In this document: positions 12,560 to 25,602 of the stretch, piece by piece
How positions within the stretch are numbered: the stretch's first letter is position 1
Layout: every line of letters begins with the position of its first letter
NCBI GenBank assembly: GCA_029204225.1
Contig: CM055094.1
Location: 15,130,928 to 15,194,927 of the forward strand
DNA length: 64,000 nucleotides
Direction of reading: 5' to 3'
From: Diphasiastrum complanatum
Lineage: Eukaryota; Streptophyta; Lycopodiopsida; Lycopodiales; Lycopodiaceae
The notes under the pieces: generated by a model
What the model saw: only the letters and a program-made list of their open reading frames with translations
Told to the model about the DNA's origin: nothing
Databases searched by the model: none
Translations under genes and position numbers: made by a program

Positions 12560-13690
12560 TACGATTTTAATCCAAAATAGTATATTTCTTTGAATTGAAC
12601 AAAGCTTTATAGCCCTGATCTATGATCTTGTTGATAGATAGTAAATTCTTTGTCAATTTAGGTACATAATGTACATCATTAAGCAATGTTGAATTACCAT
12701 TTGGAAGATGAAGGCGTATAGATCCTTGGCCTTAAACCTAAAGTGTACTTGAGTCATCAAAGTAGATGTACTTCGAATATGCTAATATGAGCTTTTCGAA
12801 TAGGAACCTACATGGGGTCATATGTTGTGAGACACCAGAATCTAGATACCATAGCAGGACATCTCTACTTTGTTGATCTTGTATCATTAGCAGTGTTGGG
12901 TCTTCATGAGAGGTTCTGGTTGGTTCTCTTGCAATACTTGCAGAAGTGCTTGGTTTTAGGCTTTTGATGCTATCGATCCATGCTATTGTAGTTGCTGGTT
13001 TGAATCAGTCTACTCAGCTTTAGTCTTCTTGTCTTTTGAAGTTCTCTTCTTCTGGGACTATTGCGTATTTGAATAGAGGGTGGTTGTCTTCATATTCGTC
13101 GTCAATAAGCTTTTCCTTTTTGCTTCTTCTTGCAATAAACTTGTTGTCAACTTTTGTAGAGACAGTTTAGGAGTATTGCTTAATTAAGAGCAATATTAAA
13201 TTTTTTTAAGAGGGAGGAAGAAGAGACATGTTAGCATCTTCACCCGATACTGGCAAACCTACTATAGTTAGCTAGTTAAGCAACCATTTGAATTTGTTCA
13301 GATGTCAATGACTGAGGTTCCTTCACTCATCTTGAGTGACAAAAACTTCTTTCTCAAAAAGACATGAGTCGATACATCTGTCATTTCACATGAACCAATA
13401 AGAATGTCTCGTGCTTTTTGGAACTGAAACAATTTGCTACATGAGCTATTCGTGAATCTTTAAGATTCAGAGGTACTACGGCTAAAGTTATGCTATCCTT
13501 TGCTTCCCAAGCGGTCAACATGTTAGGTTTAGCTGGTCTGGCTATTGAACTGCTGATGTATCCCTAGAGTTCTTCTCAATGAGTATCATCCTCATTTTGA
13601 ATTTCCACATGTGGAAATCATCACCGCTGAACTTATTGATCATTGACCGGATCTCTGAAGATGTACCTTCCATAATAAACAATTTAAGAA
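12560..13690 (-). pseudogene. Ty1/copia gag start and protease fragment
   Basis: On the minus strand the gag start reads MINKFSGDDFHMWKFKMRM (about 13650-13590). Further on, near 12860-12560, is WYLDSGVSQHMT, the copia aspartic-protease active site (DSG intact). It is followed by HYVPKLTKNLLSINK and GYKALFNSKKYTI, the usual protease tail before the GAG-pre-integrase domain. Frames are broken several times and the integrase and reverse transcriptase are absent. The remnant lies 3' of a primer site at 13731-13742, in the orientation expected. Confidence 0.75.
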
Positions 13691-13730
13691 ATGGTAATTG
13701 GTCGTGAATACTAATAATAGTTTGAATCAA

Positions 13731-13742
13731 GCTCTGATACCA
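13731..13742 (-). other. Primer-binding site for initiator tRNA-Met (copia)
   Basis: The minus strand reads TGGTATCAGAGC, complementary to the 3' end of plant initiator tRNA-Met. A decayed second copy, TGGTATCAAAGC, lies 52 bp away at 13783-13794. This suggests a duplicated LTR/primer junction. Confidence 0.8.
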
Positions 13743-13745
13743 CTT

Positions 13746-14700
13746 GTTGGGGTGGTACAAGCTTTAGAGATTAATTATCAGCTTTGATACCACTCTTGTT
13801 GAATATAAAATCTAAACAAGAGAAACACAACGTAAATTATTACATGATCGATGAATACTGTTGATTCAGACAATTACTTAGATCGTTTTTTTCGACCACA
13901 AGAATATCTGTATAGGTGTCTAAGACAACCATGAGATAGCGATACAGTTAGGTGTCTATGAAAACCATGATTTCTTTGTGTCAAATATTTTGTATGAGTA
14001 GGAGAAAAGAATATCAGTAATAGAGAAAGAATTTATCAAAAAGCATTCATCAATGTAAACACACGTAAGTAAAATAAGAATCTGTGTATTAGCTTATTGT
14101 GATAACAATGATCAGATCACAATCATGTGCCCAAGAATGGTTCACAGGACTAATGCACTATGTGTTGTGATCCTACTATGTTGGTTACAGATTGAATAAT
14201 ATCTCTGCTTCTTGAATTGCTTTCACTCCCTCTAATGATCTTTGATTTTATGGAGTCATATAGTCTAATACAATGGAGCTCATGGAAGAGCTCTGATTCA
14301 CACTTCTGCTGATCTCTGATGAGTGATCTTCGACTCTTTCCTCTCTTTTCTTTTCTTTTTCTTTTTTATTTTCTACATTAATGACTGATTTATTGTGTTT
14401 ATATGTACATACATTAGTTGAGGTGATTGTAAAAATTACAACTGTAACATATAGTCTGAATTGTGTAGGTAACAATTGTGAAGTAGTGCAGAACCCCAAG
14501 CCACGGTGACTGAATGCACGAGAAGAGAGAATCTTGGCAACTAGAATTGGAAAACTGGATGTGGAGGTGGGCGAGTTCCTACTAGATATATAGTGCAAAA
14601 GCCATGGAATATTTCCTATAGGATCCCCAATTCCAACCCAATTGCTTTTGATCTCTTATTCATGCATTAAAAGCAGTCAATCACCATTCACTAGCTCCAT
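13746..14700 (-). repeat. Probable 5' LTR of the minus-strand copia remnant (outer end uncertain)
   Basis: The sequence beyond the primer site begins TGTTGGGG on the plus strand, and a second TGTTGAATATAAAATC start lies at 13797. No partner LTR was found on the other side of the gag/protease remnant, so the outer boundary is a guess. Confidence 0.4.
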
Positions 14701-15780
14701 AAGTCCTAATTGTGCAAAATGTACAAAAAGGACCAAGACTGGATCCTAATTTGATCCTCAAGAAGGATTGGATGTTAGATTTACTTGATCTATCAATCTA
14801 CATAAGATTAGATCAATCTAGATCAATTCTAGACATAAAATCCAAACAAGAACAATCATTTATTGAAGGTAAATGTACTTGTTGGTTTCACACGTGTGAA
14901 ACCCTCTCAGGGTACGGACTCCAACCTGAAAATCAAGTACACATTGATAGAACCTCAAAACAATCAAAACAAATGTAGACAAATGGAGAGAATCACTCAA
15001 AATTGCTTCCAAAACCAAGATTGGTGTCTCACATTGATTATGGCCAAATGTGGCTCTATATATACAATAAGTGGGAGCTCGTGGTACTGATCATCCCTAT
15101 GATCCCACATGTGTGAAGGTGCTTTGTCATATGATGATTCATCATGCAAAACTGACACTTGGGACAAAACCTTCTATTTTGAGCACTTTTGGTCCATTTT
15201 CCTTCTATATGGAGATCTACTTGGAAATCTTCTAGAAGTCAAAATTCGCCTACTTCAGCTTATTCCACACATGTGAGCTGTCCTCTACACGTGATATGAC
15301 ACCTAACCAAAGGATGTGGCTCATGCAATCAATAGATTAATGCCATGTGTCATATGTTTAGAAAACTAGTTTTTGGCCTTTTTAGCCACTAGAATTTGAA
15401 TTAAATCAGATGTACAACCTATATGATATGGTACATGACAAGTACATTATTTTCACACGTGGGAACAGGCTTCACACATGTGTAATCATCTATATACAAG
15501 ATTTTTGGCCTCTACCAAGCTTATTTTTGCATCACACTAATTAGAGCATCTAGGCCGTCACGAGGTTATTAAATTACATTTTTGGCCTAGTCTAGAATGG
15601 TGAGGCATAACTAATAACCTCTTACACTAGAGTAACTAATATCCACATCAAGGACTATTCCAAATCCCTTATATTGGACATGGACGTAACACGATCCCTC
15701 AAGGATTGCATCTATCAATTGGAGTGGGAAGCTGCTCAAGCCAAAGTCATTGACTATTATAGAGTTCTACTGCTCTAGAC
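14701..15780 (-). other. LTR-like non-coding sequence
   Basis: The stretch has CACACGTGTGAAA and CACATGTGTGAAGG palindromic motifs and a TATATATA box near 15056-15064. Similar CACATGTGTGAAGG-type motifs occur at 22730-22890 behind a copia polyprotein, so this may be a diverged LTR of a related element. No ends or target duplication were found. Confidence 0.35.
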
Positions 15781-18700
15781 AGTAATTTGGCCCTTATTTT
15801 TCATTATCTTATCAGGCTAGCTTTTTATAGATTTTCTTTACCATTGCTAGCTTTTTCCCTCTCACATTCAAATATTTTGCACATTTATCAAATCATATCA
15901 AAAGAAAATAAAATATATAATTTTTGCCATTATTACTGATTATGTACAAGTTAAGGACATTGGCCACTTTTTTAATATTTTTGCTAATTCTCTTCTTCGC
16001 TTTATTGTCGGCTTTTGTTATATCAATTGTCCACATGACACAAAATTCACATTATATGCAAAATTTCTTTCTCTTTGTTTCACCCCCATTCATTCCTTCA
16101 CCTTCACAATCAACACAAATATGCTTTGTTGCAGAATACCACCAACCAAACACACTAGAGAAAGCATTGTATGCATTGGTTGAACATTTCAAACATTGAT
16201 GTGAACATTGATGCGCCACCCTCACCACTCTTCCAACCAACCTCCATCAAGCATAAACATGTCTCCAAGACCTCTATACAAACAATCACCAATACCCACT
16301 CACTACCATCATCCAGTGCTACAATGTTGTGATGAATCATTATAATGATGTCATCAATGATCTCTCCATTTTCCCATCTTGTACCATATCCAGCTTCCCC
16401 TTATTGAATCCACCACTATTATTGAATACCAACAACTCCAACTCACCTCCTCCCTGCTCAATCTTCAAACTAGCAATGATCGGACCATCTATCAGGATGC
16501 TCAATATGCATCATAGGTCGATGATTTCTTTGATATCCTCCAACAATCCCCTTTCATGCCCTCTCTCAAGCATCATTCTCCACCTCCACTCCCCATAGTG
16601 CTTGACAAAATTTCCACCACCTACATTGTTCCATCATGCAAAGATGACTCCTCATGAAAACCCCGTAGATGTACATCAACATTGGTATCATTGCATTGTG
16701 TCTATGTCATCTTTTGAATAGCCAACATTAGTCAATGCACAATATCCTGACATGAAGGATCGAGGTGTCTATCATCCACCAAGAAAGTTCAAGGACCTAG
16801 TAAAGATGGAACTAGCCAACCTCATTGCCCTCTTGCATCTTCAGCCAGATTGGAAAAAAGGCAGTATTCACCAGACAGCTAGAGCTCCTAAATGAATATT
16901 CACATACTCCAACTACTATATGAGCAGATTAGCATACCACCCATTGCCATGAAGATGATTTTGGCAAGCCTTGAGAACCCCAAGTGTCGGGTGTTACAAC
17001 TAGCCCAGGATCAACTCACAAAATGGTTGGACTACTTTCGTCAATTTCAAGGAAGCCTTTAACCGATTTATGGATGCATGGCTAACTCTCTAGATCCCAT
17101 CATTCTAGAAGCCTACTACAATGAGGAGACTATTCTACCACAAAAAAGATATAAATGCACTAGAACTTATGCTTTTGGGATTATCGTTTCAATCTTAACG
17201 AACCCTTCAAATCAACAATGATCGAAGATCATATCCCTCTATATTGAACTTACAATCACCTATCGACTATCTCATTTGTCAATATCGTGAGGTTGGAATA
17301 TGTTCTTGTGTTTGCCTACTTAGTCACCAGTAGTGCACGCACCGAGAGAATTGAAGGGGATTGATCTATCCTTTCCCTTCTCACTTCTCCGACAATTTTA
17401 AATAGTCAGACACTGAAAATGGTGCACTGAACTTGCATGCCAAAGGCACGAGAATGGGTAGTAGCCTTGGCTCTCAATGGGCCCAACTGTTTAAATACAA
17501 CCCAAAGTATTTAAAAGCAAATTTTAGCTAAACATTTGGTGTAGCTTAAGCTAACCAAACCTAGATCCCTCCTGGATCTAGCCCCCAAGCTATGCCAATG
17601 TGATAGCAAGAGGAGAAGAGCTCATCAGGTAACCTAGACTAAGTCGTCGACCGAATAAACTACCTCAATATATAGAGAGTAGGATCCTATGCATTAGCAC
17701 ATGCAATCCCCATGCAGGTCAACTATAAATAGGTTACAGCTCTACATGCATACCTCCTACCTATATCAGTCACATGTACATGCACTATTCCATATGTCTC
17801 AATAGAGTGTCTGGGTCCTCTCAAGGTCATTACTCACCAACAGGCCTCGATGTGGAATAAAATCTAGGCGTGACCAATAATCTTGAATACTGGAGGGCCG
17901 GTCTACCATATTAGGACTATTCCATGTCCTTAGATGAATATGGCCATAACAGTGTTTCATTGATTAATATTCTCGTCCACTTAAAGAAGTGACCTCTTTG
18001 GTGTCTAGTTTGTGTTGAGGTGATTTTTCTTCTTCTTCTAGTAATCGAGTTCTCAATTACGAGCCCATTTCCAACTGTATCCCACCAATGTGTCTCTAGT
18101 TGTTGAGGTCACATGTTCACTTCCAATGTGGATCAAGCTTGGTTGTGGAGCACTTCACTTTCAATCGATCCCAACAAATGAGGTGGCCTCATTTAAGGAG
18201 GGCTAGTCCATTTTTGATTTGGGAGTAAAAGTAAAAAACTTTCTTCAGACCATCTTAGAGTCTTGAATATAGATATCCTTGCCATGCAAACATCAACAAG
18301 GCCCAATGACACCAATGAAACTTTCCATTCTCCAAAGCATTGCATCTTGGGTCCATCAAAAATTACAACATCATTTTGATGAAAAATTCTCTCCAGATCC
18401 ATGCACTTTGGCTACCAAAGACCATTAGTTCTTGCGAGATACATGTACATGAGTGTATTCAAATAGAAAATCATACATTATCATCATCTTATCAAAACAA
18501 AATATAGAGCGACGACAAGTGTTACATGTAAATCCATATGGGTTACAAGGACAATACATGAGCTTGCCAATGGTGAAAGTATGATGGAACCTATGCCATT
18601 GTTTTGGGTGATAATCACCTACGAATCCAATTAATAGAGAGTCTACCTTCCATGCTCACATAAAATGCATAGAGATTCATCATCATTTTATAAGAGAAAA

Positions 18701-21682
18701 TTTTTAAAGTGGAGAAGTTTGTCTCATTTTTTCAAACACACATGATCTAGTTGTTTGCTCAAGAAAAAATCCAAAAAACTTCAATATTTTTTGGAGGTGT
18801 GGACCAACCTATCTTGAATGCAATTAAGGCATTTTGTTTAGTTTTCAATCAAACAATGCATTAAGGGCAATTTATCTAGAGTAGTGTGTTGATACCATTC
18901 TATTTTCTTTGCTTGCAATGCATTTTTTACCTACCACTAGTGTCTTGTCACTTAAACATTTGACTTACAATCTACCATTAGTTTCAAAACAACTTTGTTT
19001 TTTTAGTCTATTCAATTTTGGCTTTAAATGGAATAGAATGGTAAAGTAGCTTTGAAAAGACTACAAGATAAAAAAAGATAACCAGATAAAGTAAATTCAT
19101 GAATAAACTACATGAAATTAAATATTTAGTATTGTATACAAAGAAATAATCATATGTTTTCTCTAAAACCAAGATTCTTTGGGTTGTGCGCTATTGAATC
19201 TAGTTTCTAAGAAAAATAATTTATGGCTAGGAATTTGTACAAAGTACCATAACACTCAAGGAGTCATTATTTTCCCTTCATGTTGTTTAACTTAATATGT
19301 TAATTTTTCAAGTTTTCAAAAGAGCATATTCATAACAAGCATTTTATTGATGCCCATGTTGGAAATGCTAGTTCAAATTTAGAGCATATAGAAATTTGGG
19401 AAGGATTCCAAAAGTTTCTTAAAATTCTCAACAAGTACTATCTTGAAATGACTAAATACTATACAACTTTGGTCCATATAAGTCTAGAATTTTATTGAAT
19501 GTGTACCCATTCAAAGGCATTCAAAATTATCAAACAACAAGTCAAATCAACGACAAATATTTGCAATCATGAAATCTCATACAAAAACATGGGAGCTTGT
19601 CTCTCTCGAGAAGTTTGTACTTCTAACAATTTTATGTCAGACATATGGAACATAGCATCATACCTTGTGTGTGTGTCTTAAAATAAGAGTAATAAAGTAA
19701 GCTCTATAGAAGCGTCATCTAGAGATAAATGATTGAATAGGTTTTACAAATCATTAGTTTCATGTGCAAATTTAGTTGGTGCCATTCACATTCTATCAAA
19801 TAAAATATTCTCACTGTAGAGCTCTCATATATTTCTAAAAAAAGCATGAAAGTACATAAGTGCTAAGGCTATCTTGAAAAAAACGTATATTACAATAGAG
19901 CTCCCATATTTCTAGAAAAACATGAAGTACATAAGTGCTAAGTGCTAAAGCTATCTTGAAAAAACATATCCCAATATCTCACAAATGATGAGTTTTTGAG
20001 CTTTTACTTGCTCAATGTCCAAGATCAATTTCATGCATATCTAAGAAAACTTTGAGCACAATAGAATGTAAAATTTCTCGCATGAAAATTATTGATCTCT
20101 TGCTTGTGAACTAGACTATGTTAATCTTGTAGTTTAATCAAAAGAAATAGGTAATTTTTTTTTCAAGATACAACATTGTTCATATCCATGTCCACACAAT
20201 TGAAAAAGTCATTTGCATCGACATATTGTAGATATGAAGTTAGTTATCATGGATACACATTGAAATACAACCATACATAGCAATTATGTATGAAGGTCCA
20301 ATTTAATTGCTTTCTTATTGGTAATATCCTCCCAACTCTTTGTACAAATAGTCCTCCAATAAGCAATGAGTAGGTTTGGACTTCCTTTCTCTTCCATGAT
20401 GTGAGGGCACAACTCCAATCCACAACACAAATGAGGACATACAAGATAGAAAAGGAAAACCTTTCCATATATATAGGTCAACTTCAATTCAAGGCATCAT
20501 AATTCCCTTATTCAGATATAATTTGGTACACAATTTTATCAAGCTTAACAGACTTATGTAGTATCAAAGTAGATCTTCACAACACAGGCTTTTTGGTTGC
20601 AAACTTCGGATCCAAAAAGAGAAGCGATTGTTCCATATGTCAAAGTAATCCGAAGTATAAGAAGAATTGAAAATTAACCTTCAAATTGTGTGTAATGATA
20701 GCTTTTCATGACTCTAGTTAAATCCACTTCTCTATATAATACTCACAAAACTAGATGATACATATTCACTCGCATTTTTGCACAGTTTGTAGAAATAAAC
20801 GAGAATCAAAGACATGTATCTATGCGATAGTCAAACTATCAAGGAAGCCTGAACTATTAAAGGAGTTTTGAGTGTCAACTACCGACAGGTGCTCGAATGT
20901 TCAATTTGAACAACTATCGAAATCAAACATTCAAACCCTCGTCACTCAACTCTAGCCTATGCGACTTTGACTTGAATCGACAATCTTGATCATGTGGTAC
21001 CACTGTCAAAAAAACTAGTCATCTATACTAGCAACTTTTCTGCATTGTGCAAGTATTTTGACAATGACAACAGCCATGATCTCCACTTGTCCAAATAGCG
21101 ACAGCCACGACTGTCATTCACCTGAAATAGTGACAACCATGGCCGTCACCAAGATCCACCTCCAATGGCATAGCTCAACGTCTTTATACATTTGTATATA
21201 TATCTATATAGATCCATATATCAAGCATAGATGAAGCATCCGATTAATCAAACAGATTAGGAATTCAAAACTGATGATCGTTGTAATTAATTAGTAGACA
21301 TAGTATATGTTAATACATCGATTAGATTCAAATAGAGACTCTGAATAAACTATCAAATGATCTTTGGATAATCAAAATTGTTATAGAGCCAGAGGTAGAT
21401 TCGAGTACACGGTTATTACTGCAATTGTGTTGTGCTCACCATTTCACCTTAGTTGTATTCTTTACTTTTAGAATCAATTCATTGACTTATTGCATTCATA
21501 ATTATGCTAGCATGAATGTATGCTACTTTGAGTTGTTCTTCTTATCTGTCCTTTGCTTTTGTAACTAAGAGTCTTTAGAGTTCGTGTTTGCTATGTAATC
21601 GATAGCGATTCTGACAACTTCGAAGTCAGAATAAAGTAAAATCAGTCGAGTCACTCGACTCACCACCCTGATTCGATTTGAT
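15781..21682. other. Long gene-free stretch, unassigned
   Basis: I find no continued coding frame, no transposon domain and no RNA gene. Short open frames (for example 15924-16199, hydrophobic, or 16329-16598) have no splice support or recognisable motifs. A pair of similar phrases (AAGGACTATTCCA at 15652 and TAGGACTATTCCATG at 17915) hints at old LTR sequence. The stretch is AT-rich, dispersed and probably decayed transposon DNA. Confidence 0.5.
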
Positions 21683-22640
21683 ATGCATAGCACATGCACT
21701 GAGGGATTTCAAAGAATTCCCCAACACATTCTAGTTTTTTATGTAGATGATATCATCTTGAGTGGCAATGATATAGAAGGAATCAAAGATGTCAAAATTG
21801 ACTTGTCTAGAGAGTTTAGAATGGTAGATCTAGGATTCTACATTTATTTCTTTGCATTGAGGTCATTGAAGGAATAGATTATAGCTTCATTTGTCAATCA
21901 AAATATGCATCTAATGTCCTTGAAAGATTTGGAATGATAGGAGAAAAATGTAAAGTCTTCTAAGAGTGATGATAAGAGATCCCTCGAGACAACACTCTAT
22001 AGAAGGTAATATGCTCTTTGATCTACCTTACTATATTTGTATGTGATCTTAGCTATAACATAGGTAGATTGAGTCAATTTATAAAAAGTCCTCTTGAATT
22101 TCATTGTCAAAAAGTGCCAAAAGTGTGCTTAGACTTTCATGTACCATAAACTTTGGTATCTCATATGGAGGATCTGACATTTGAATGCATTCTCAAATTC
22201 TCATTTTTCAAGTGACAAAGTGAATCAAAAGTTCATAAGTGCCTTTGCTACATTCATTTTTGTGATGGGGCTTTCCAAAAGTAAAATATGAGTACAAGGC
22301 ACTTACTTCCACTACCAAGAAAGTTCTTTGGCTAAAGAGGTTGCTGATAGAGCTTCGTGTGTTGCAGACCAAGTAGGTCCCTACCATCTATTGTGACAAC
22401 CAAGTAGCCCAACAACTTGCCACCAGTCCAATTTTTCATGCAGTAGTAAGCATAGTAAAATTGCTCATCATTTTATGAGGGAGAAGGTGCAAGAAAAAGA
22501 GATCCAACTCCAACAAGTTTCTTCTTCAGAATGTTTTGACGATATTCTCACTAAATCCTTGTCAAAGGATCTATTTATCAACTTAAGATCATCCCTTGGA
22601 ATTATGCATAGATCTAGCATACTTTAGTCAAGCTAATTTG
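21683..22640 (+). pseudogene. Ty1/copia reverse transcriptase C-terminus, RNase H and tail
   Basis: The frame opens on ILVFYVDDIILSGND, the YVDD catalytic motif of copia reverse transcriptase, then LSREFRMVDLG. A frame change continues it as EVIEGIDYSFICQSKYASNV. Further broken frames give DLSYNIGRLSQF, ALTSTTKKVLWLKRLLIEL (RNase H), VPTIYCDNQVAQQLA and EIQLQQVSSSE...DILTKSLSKDLF...RSSLG, the end of a copia polyprotein. There are many stops and shifts. Gag, protease, integrase and the reverse-transcriptase N-terminus are not attached. Confidence 0.85.
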
Positions 22641-22647
22641 AGGATGA

Positions 22648-23300
22648 GTGTGAAAAATTCAAATAATAGCTTGATTAAACCATATGTTTTTTATAGGATG
22701 ATTCCACATGCCAGTGTGGACCCTATTCCCATGTGTGAAGGATAGGCCAATGTAGTCTAGTACCAAATCTGAAGGGTAGATAATCTCATTTGTCAAGTTT
22801 CTATAAGTTACGATCTACCTACTTGAATTGGATGCTTTTATTAATGACTTTAGGAGTAGGTCAAGGACTCATCACATGGCACCTTCACACTTGTGAGATC
22901 AGCTAAGACCAACATGGGATTCATGCCTTTTTCTACATGCACTTTCTTGGAGCTCATTCTAGACATTAAAAATTGAGTTCAAGATTTTTTGGATTTTTTT
23001 TCATAGTACAAGCCTGTGTAGATCTTTTACACTTGTTACATGTAATTCTTTGTGTCCAAAGAATTATTTATCATTCATGCTTTGCTCTCAGGTCTTTGTC
23101 CATACAACAACCTGATGTTCACATGTGTGAAGCTATTTCATCATTTACACTTAGTTTTGTATTGTTCTTGCTTGCTTATCAACATTGTGTCATTACTAGC
23201 TTTATGGAGATGAAAGTAGCAATGCATCCAATCCCTCTTGTGGATTGAATATATCCATTTAAGGTCCATACAGTCCAAATTTCCACATGTATCACAAACA
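22648..23300 (+). repeat. Probable 3' LTR of the copia remnant (outer end uncertain)
   Basis: It starts just after the polyprotein tail, at or near TGTGAAAAATTC. This is where copia 3' LTRs begin after a short purine-rich stretch (TTTGAGGATGAG). No second LTR copy was found, so the right boundary is open. Confidence 0.4.
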
Positions 23301-24386
23301 AAGTAAAATCATAGATTTAGAGTATCAGTTTGTTGTTAGGGATGATTCATAGTGGAATTGCGAATTTGCATTATTGTGCTACCAGGGAGATGATCCCAAG
23401 CCTCTTAGCTAACGCCTAGGCTCATTAGAGACATATTTGTGTCACTCAACAATTTGATCGGTTTTGAGCCTGTTCATGTTGCCCACATTCTGAATTGAGA
23501 AAGGGATTGCAACTTTTTGTTGCCTTTCAAATTACTTTGTTAAGATGTGAAACGTTTCAAGCCTATGAAATGTCAACTGAACGGTTGGTCAATCAACCAA
23601 TAACACCCTAATCCATCGACATAGAGGTCATATGACCTTTTATGTATCTTCATGCCTTGTACTTGAGATTATGCATATATGAATGCTAACAAATATGCAC
23701 AAGTTCTATTGTCCTCCATGTGATCGAATGCCTTTTATTGATTAAATTTGAAGAGGGTAGCTTGCTTTTGGATTCTTAGACCATACACTCCCATCTCCAT
23801 CTCCTTCATTCTCCTCCACCTTCATCTACTTCAGTCCCCTCCACCTTAGTATACTTGACTCGGATCCCCGCCGCCTTAGTATACTTCATTGTCCTCATGT
23901 TGCAAAGTACTTTTACCTCTACAATACTTCCAAAACTAAAAATATAGAGTATAGAAACCAAGGCTCACAAATAATCTGCAAAGTCCATTAACCTTGTTAA
24001 TTTTACAGTTGACCAGCCCATTTAGCTAGGATTTTGCTTTTCAGAGCTAATTCTACTAAACAATTAATATAGTTGAAGGTGGGAGAGGGAAGACACCGGC
24101 TGGGTCTAAAAACTACAGGAAAACAACCGGCTCTAAAGAAAAGAGCACCAGCAATGAAAGAAACAGTTGGGTCTAATCATTGAATCTATTTTCTGTCTTC
24201 CTGAGTACTGTGTACAATAATAAGTGATACAATTTTGCAGATCTCCCGATACGTGCTATTGTTTGATCAGTGGGAAACCTCAGACTTCAAAGTTCAAAGT
24301 ACAGGTCACCCTTCATGTACTAAGAACAGGTTGAAGTCATACAAACACAAAATGATCTCTCTCTCAGTCTCTCTCCCTCTATCTAC
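23301..24386. other. Upstream region of the extensin-like gene, no other gene
   Basis: Mostly non-coding AT-rich sequence. At 23785-23895 the phrase TCTCCATCTCCTTC / CTCCACCTTCATCTACTTC / CCGCCTTAGTATACTTC is repeated imperfectly. CT-rich sequence at 24355-24380 lies next to the TATA box. Confidence 0.5.
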
Positions 24387-24394
24387 CTATAAAG
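24387..24394 (+). promoter_or_regulatory. TATA box of the extensin-like gene
   Basis: CTATAAAG preceded by a CT-rich tract, about 200 bp before the likely start codon at 24591. This is a typical plant core promoter arrangement. The leader between them contains an upstream ATG at 24424. Confidence 0.55.
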
Positions 24395-24590
24395 ACAGGA
24401 CCTAGACCAATATATCAGTTCAAGTGCTGGTAGTTCTCACTTCTCAAGTTCTCAGGCTGATCCTAACAAATTTGTTCGTTCTAAGAGTGAATGTTAATAC
24501 AGGTCTACGACGTTATATCCTATGGCTGAACTGTTCGAATCTTGGCAGAAAAAATACTTGCATGGAAGCAGGTTTTTCTGTCACCAAACT

Positions 24591-25364
24591 ATGCTGTCTG
24601 TTGTGTTTGCGTTGCTTAGCTTCGAGAGCTTGACAGCATCAGCAGCACTGCAGGAAATAGGTACCTCTGGTTCTAGTACTCCTGCTCCTGTTCTGATGTC
24701 TGAGCATGAACTTGCTTCTCCTCCACTTCTTCACCCTGATGATCATCACAAGGCTCCCTATTCACATTCCTTTCCAAGCTACAGTCCTATCCCCCCTCAA
24801 CCACCTTCACACCACCCAAAGTCGAAGAAGTACAGCCCTCCAAGTCCCCCACCAGCTCAGTTTCCTCCTCCACCTCTACATTTCTTCAAGTCTCCTCCTG
24901 TCTACCGACATAACGGTCCACCTCCATCGTTATCTGATTACCATAAGAAGCCAGCACCTCCACCTTCATCTGTGAGCAAGTGCAAGTATCCCCCTCCACC
25001 AGCACGTCCGCCTTACTATCACAGGTACCGCCCATCTCCTCCGTACAGGCATGCTCCACCTCCTCCAACTTCTCCATACTCGTACAGAAAATCTCCTCCA
25101 TTTCCACCAGTCTCTCCTCCCCACAATCACGAGGTGCCTCCATCTCCAGTTGCTAAACCTCCTCCGGCTGCTTCTCATATCATTCCGCCACTATCCCCAC
25201 TCTATACAAACAAACCTTCCCTTCATCATTCAAACAAACATTCCCAGCTGCCTTCTCCATCAACATATGGAACCGAAGCTCCTCCCGTTTCACATCACCG
25301 CAATAGTTACCCGACATCATCGAGACGGGCAGGGAGCGCCTCCACCGTCAAATCAATTTCATGA
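24591..25364 (+). CDS. Proline-rich extensin-like cell-wall protein, with probable frame errors
   Basis: From the chosen ATG the protein has 257 residues. It starts with a signal peptide (MLSVVFALLSFESLTASA, cleavage before ALQEIG), so it should be secreted to the cell wall. An in-frame ATG at 24522 would add 23 residues before the hydrophobic segment. The rest is rich in Pro, Ser, Tyr, His and Lys with SPPPP-like blocks (YSPPSPPP, KYPPPP, HAPPPPTSPYSY, SPPFPPVSPP), typical of extensin-like structural glycoproteins whose Tyr residues can be cross-linked. Two things suggest frameshifts. First, an overlapping frame over the signal region also reads like one (MEAGFSVTKLCCLLCLRCL). Second, after about 25300 another frame continues the proline-rich pattern (GAPPPSNQFHEPIG) and crosses a GT..AG intron at 25406-25527 in matching phase, ending at a TAA near 25602. 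It may be a young pseudogene. Confidence 0.65.
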   Translation: MLSVVFALLSFESLTASAALQEIGTSGSSTPAPVLMSEHELASPPLLHPDDHHKAPYSHSFPSYSPIPPQPPSHHPKSKKYSPPSPPPAQFPPPPLHFFKSPPVYRHNGPPPSLSDYHKKPAPPPSSVSKCKYPPPPARPPYYHRYRPSPPYRHAPPPPTSPYSYRKSPPFPPVSPPHNHEVPPSPVAKPPPAASHIIPPLSPLYTNKPSLHHSNKHSQLPSPSTYGTEAPPVSHHRNSYPTSSRRAGSASTVKSIS

Positions 25365-25602
25365 ACCTATTGGAAGGCAATGCACAAATAGCTACTCGCA
25401 GCGAGGTGAGTTTCTTCTCAGTGATTACTTTATATGAAACAGCCTATGCAGAATAGTGTGAAGAATGCACTTTAGGTCAATTATTTTCATATCTTGCATA
25501 GGCTTAATTGACTTTATACTTTTGCAGATTGTGTTGCAGGAAAACTTCCACATAGCTCCCCAACTACATTGTTGTTGACAGCAGCTTGGCAGATAGCCTA
25601 AT

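Noticed and set aside
14863-15090. Overlapping plus-strand frames at 14712-15090 as coding
   Set aside because: They lie in LTR-like sequence with palindromic CACATGTGTGAA motifs and have no domain.
15924-16199. Hydrophobic 91-codon frame as a membrane protein
   Set aside because: There is no promoter, splice or family support, and the overlapping minus-strand frames are equally open in this AT-rich stretch.
24424-24633. Separate small secreted protein upstream of the extensin-like gene
   Set aside because: It overlaps the leader and signal-peptide coding region in another frame. It is better explained as an upstream frame or the result of a frameshift.
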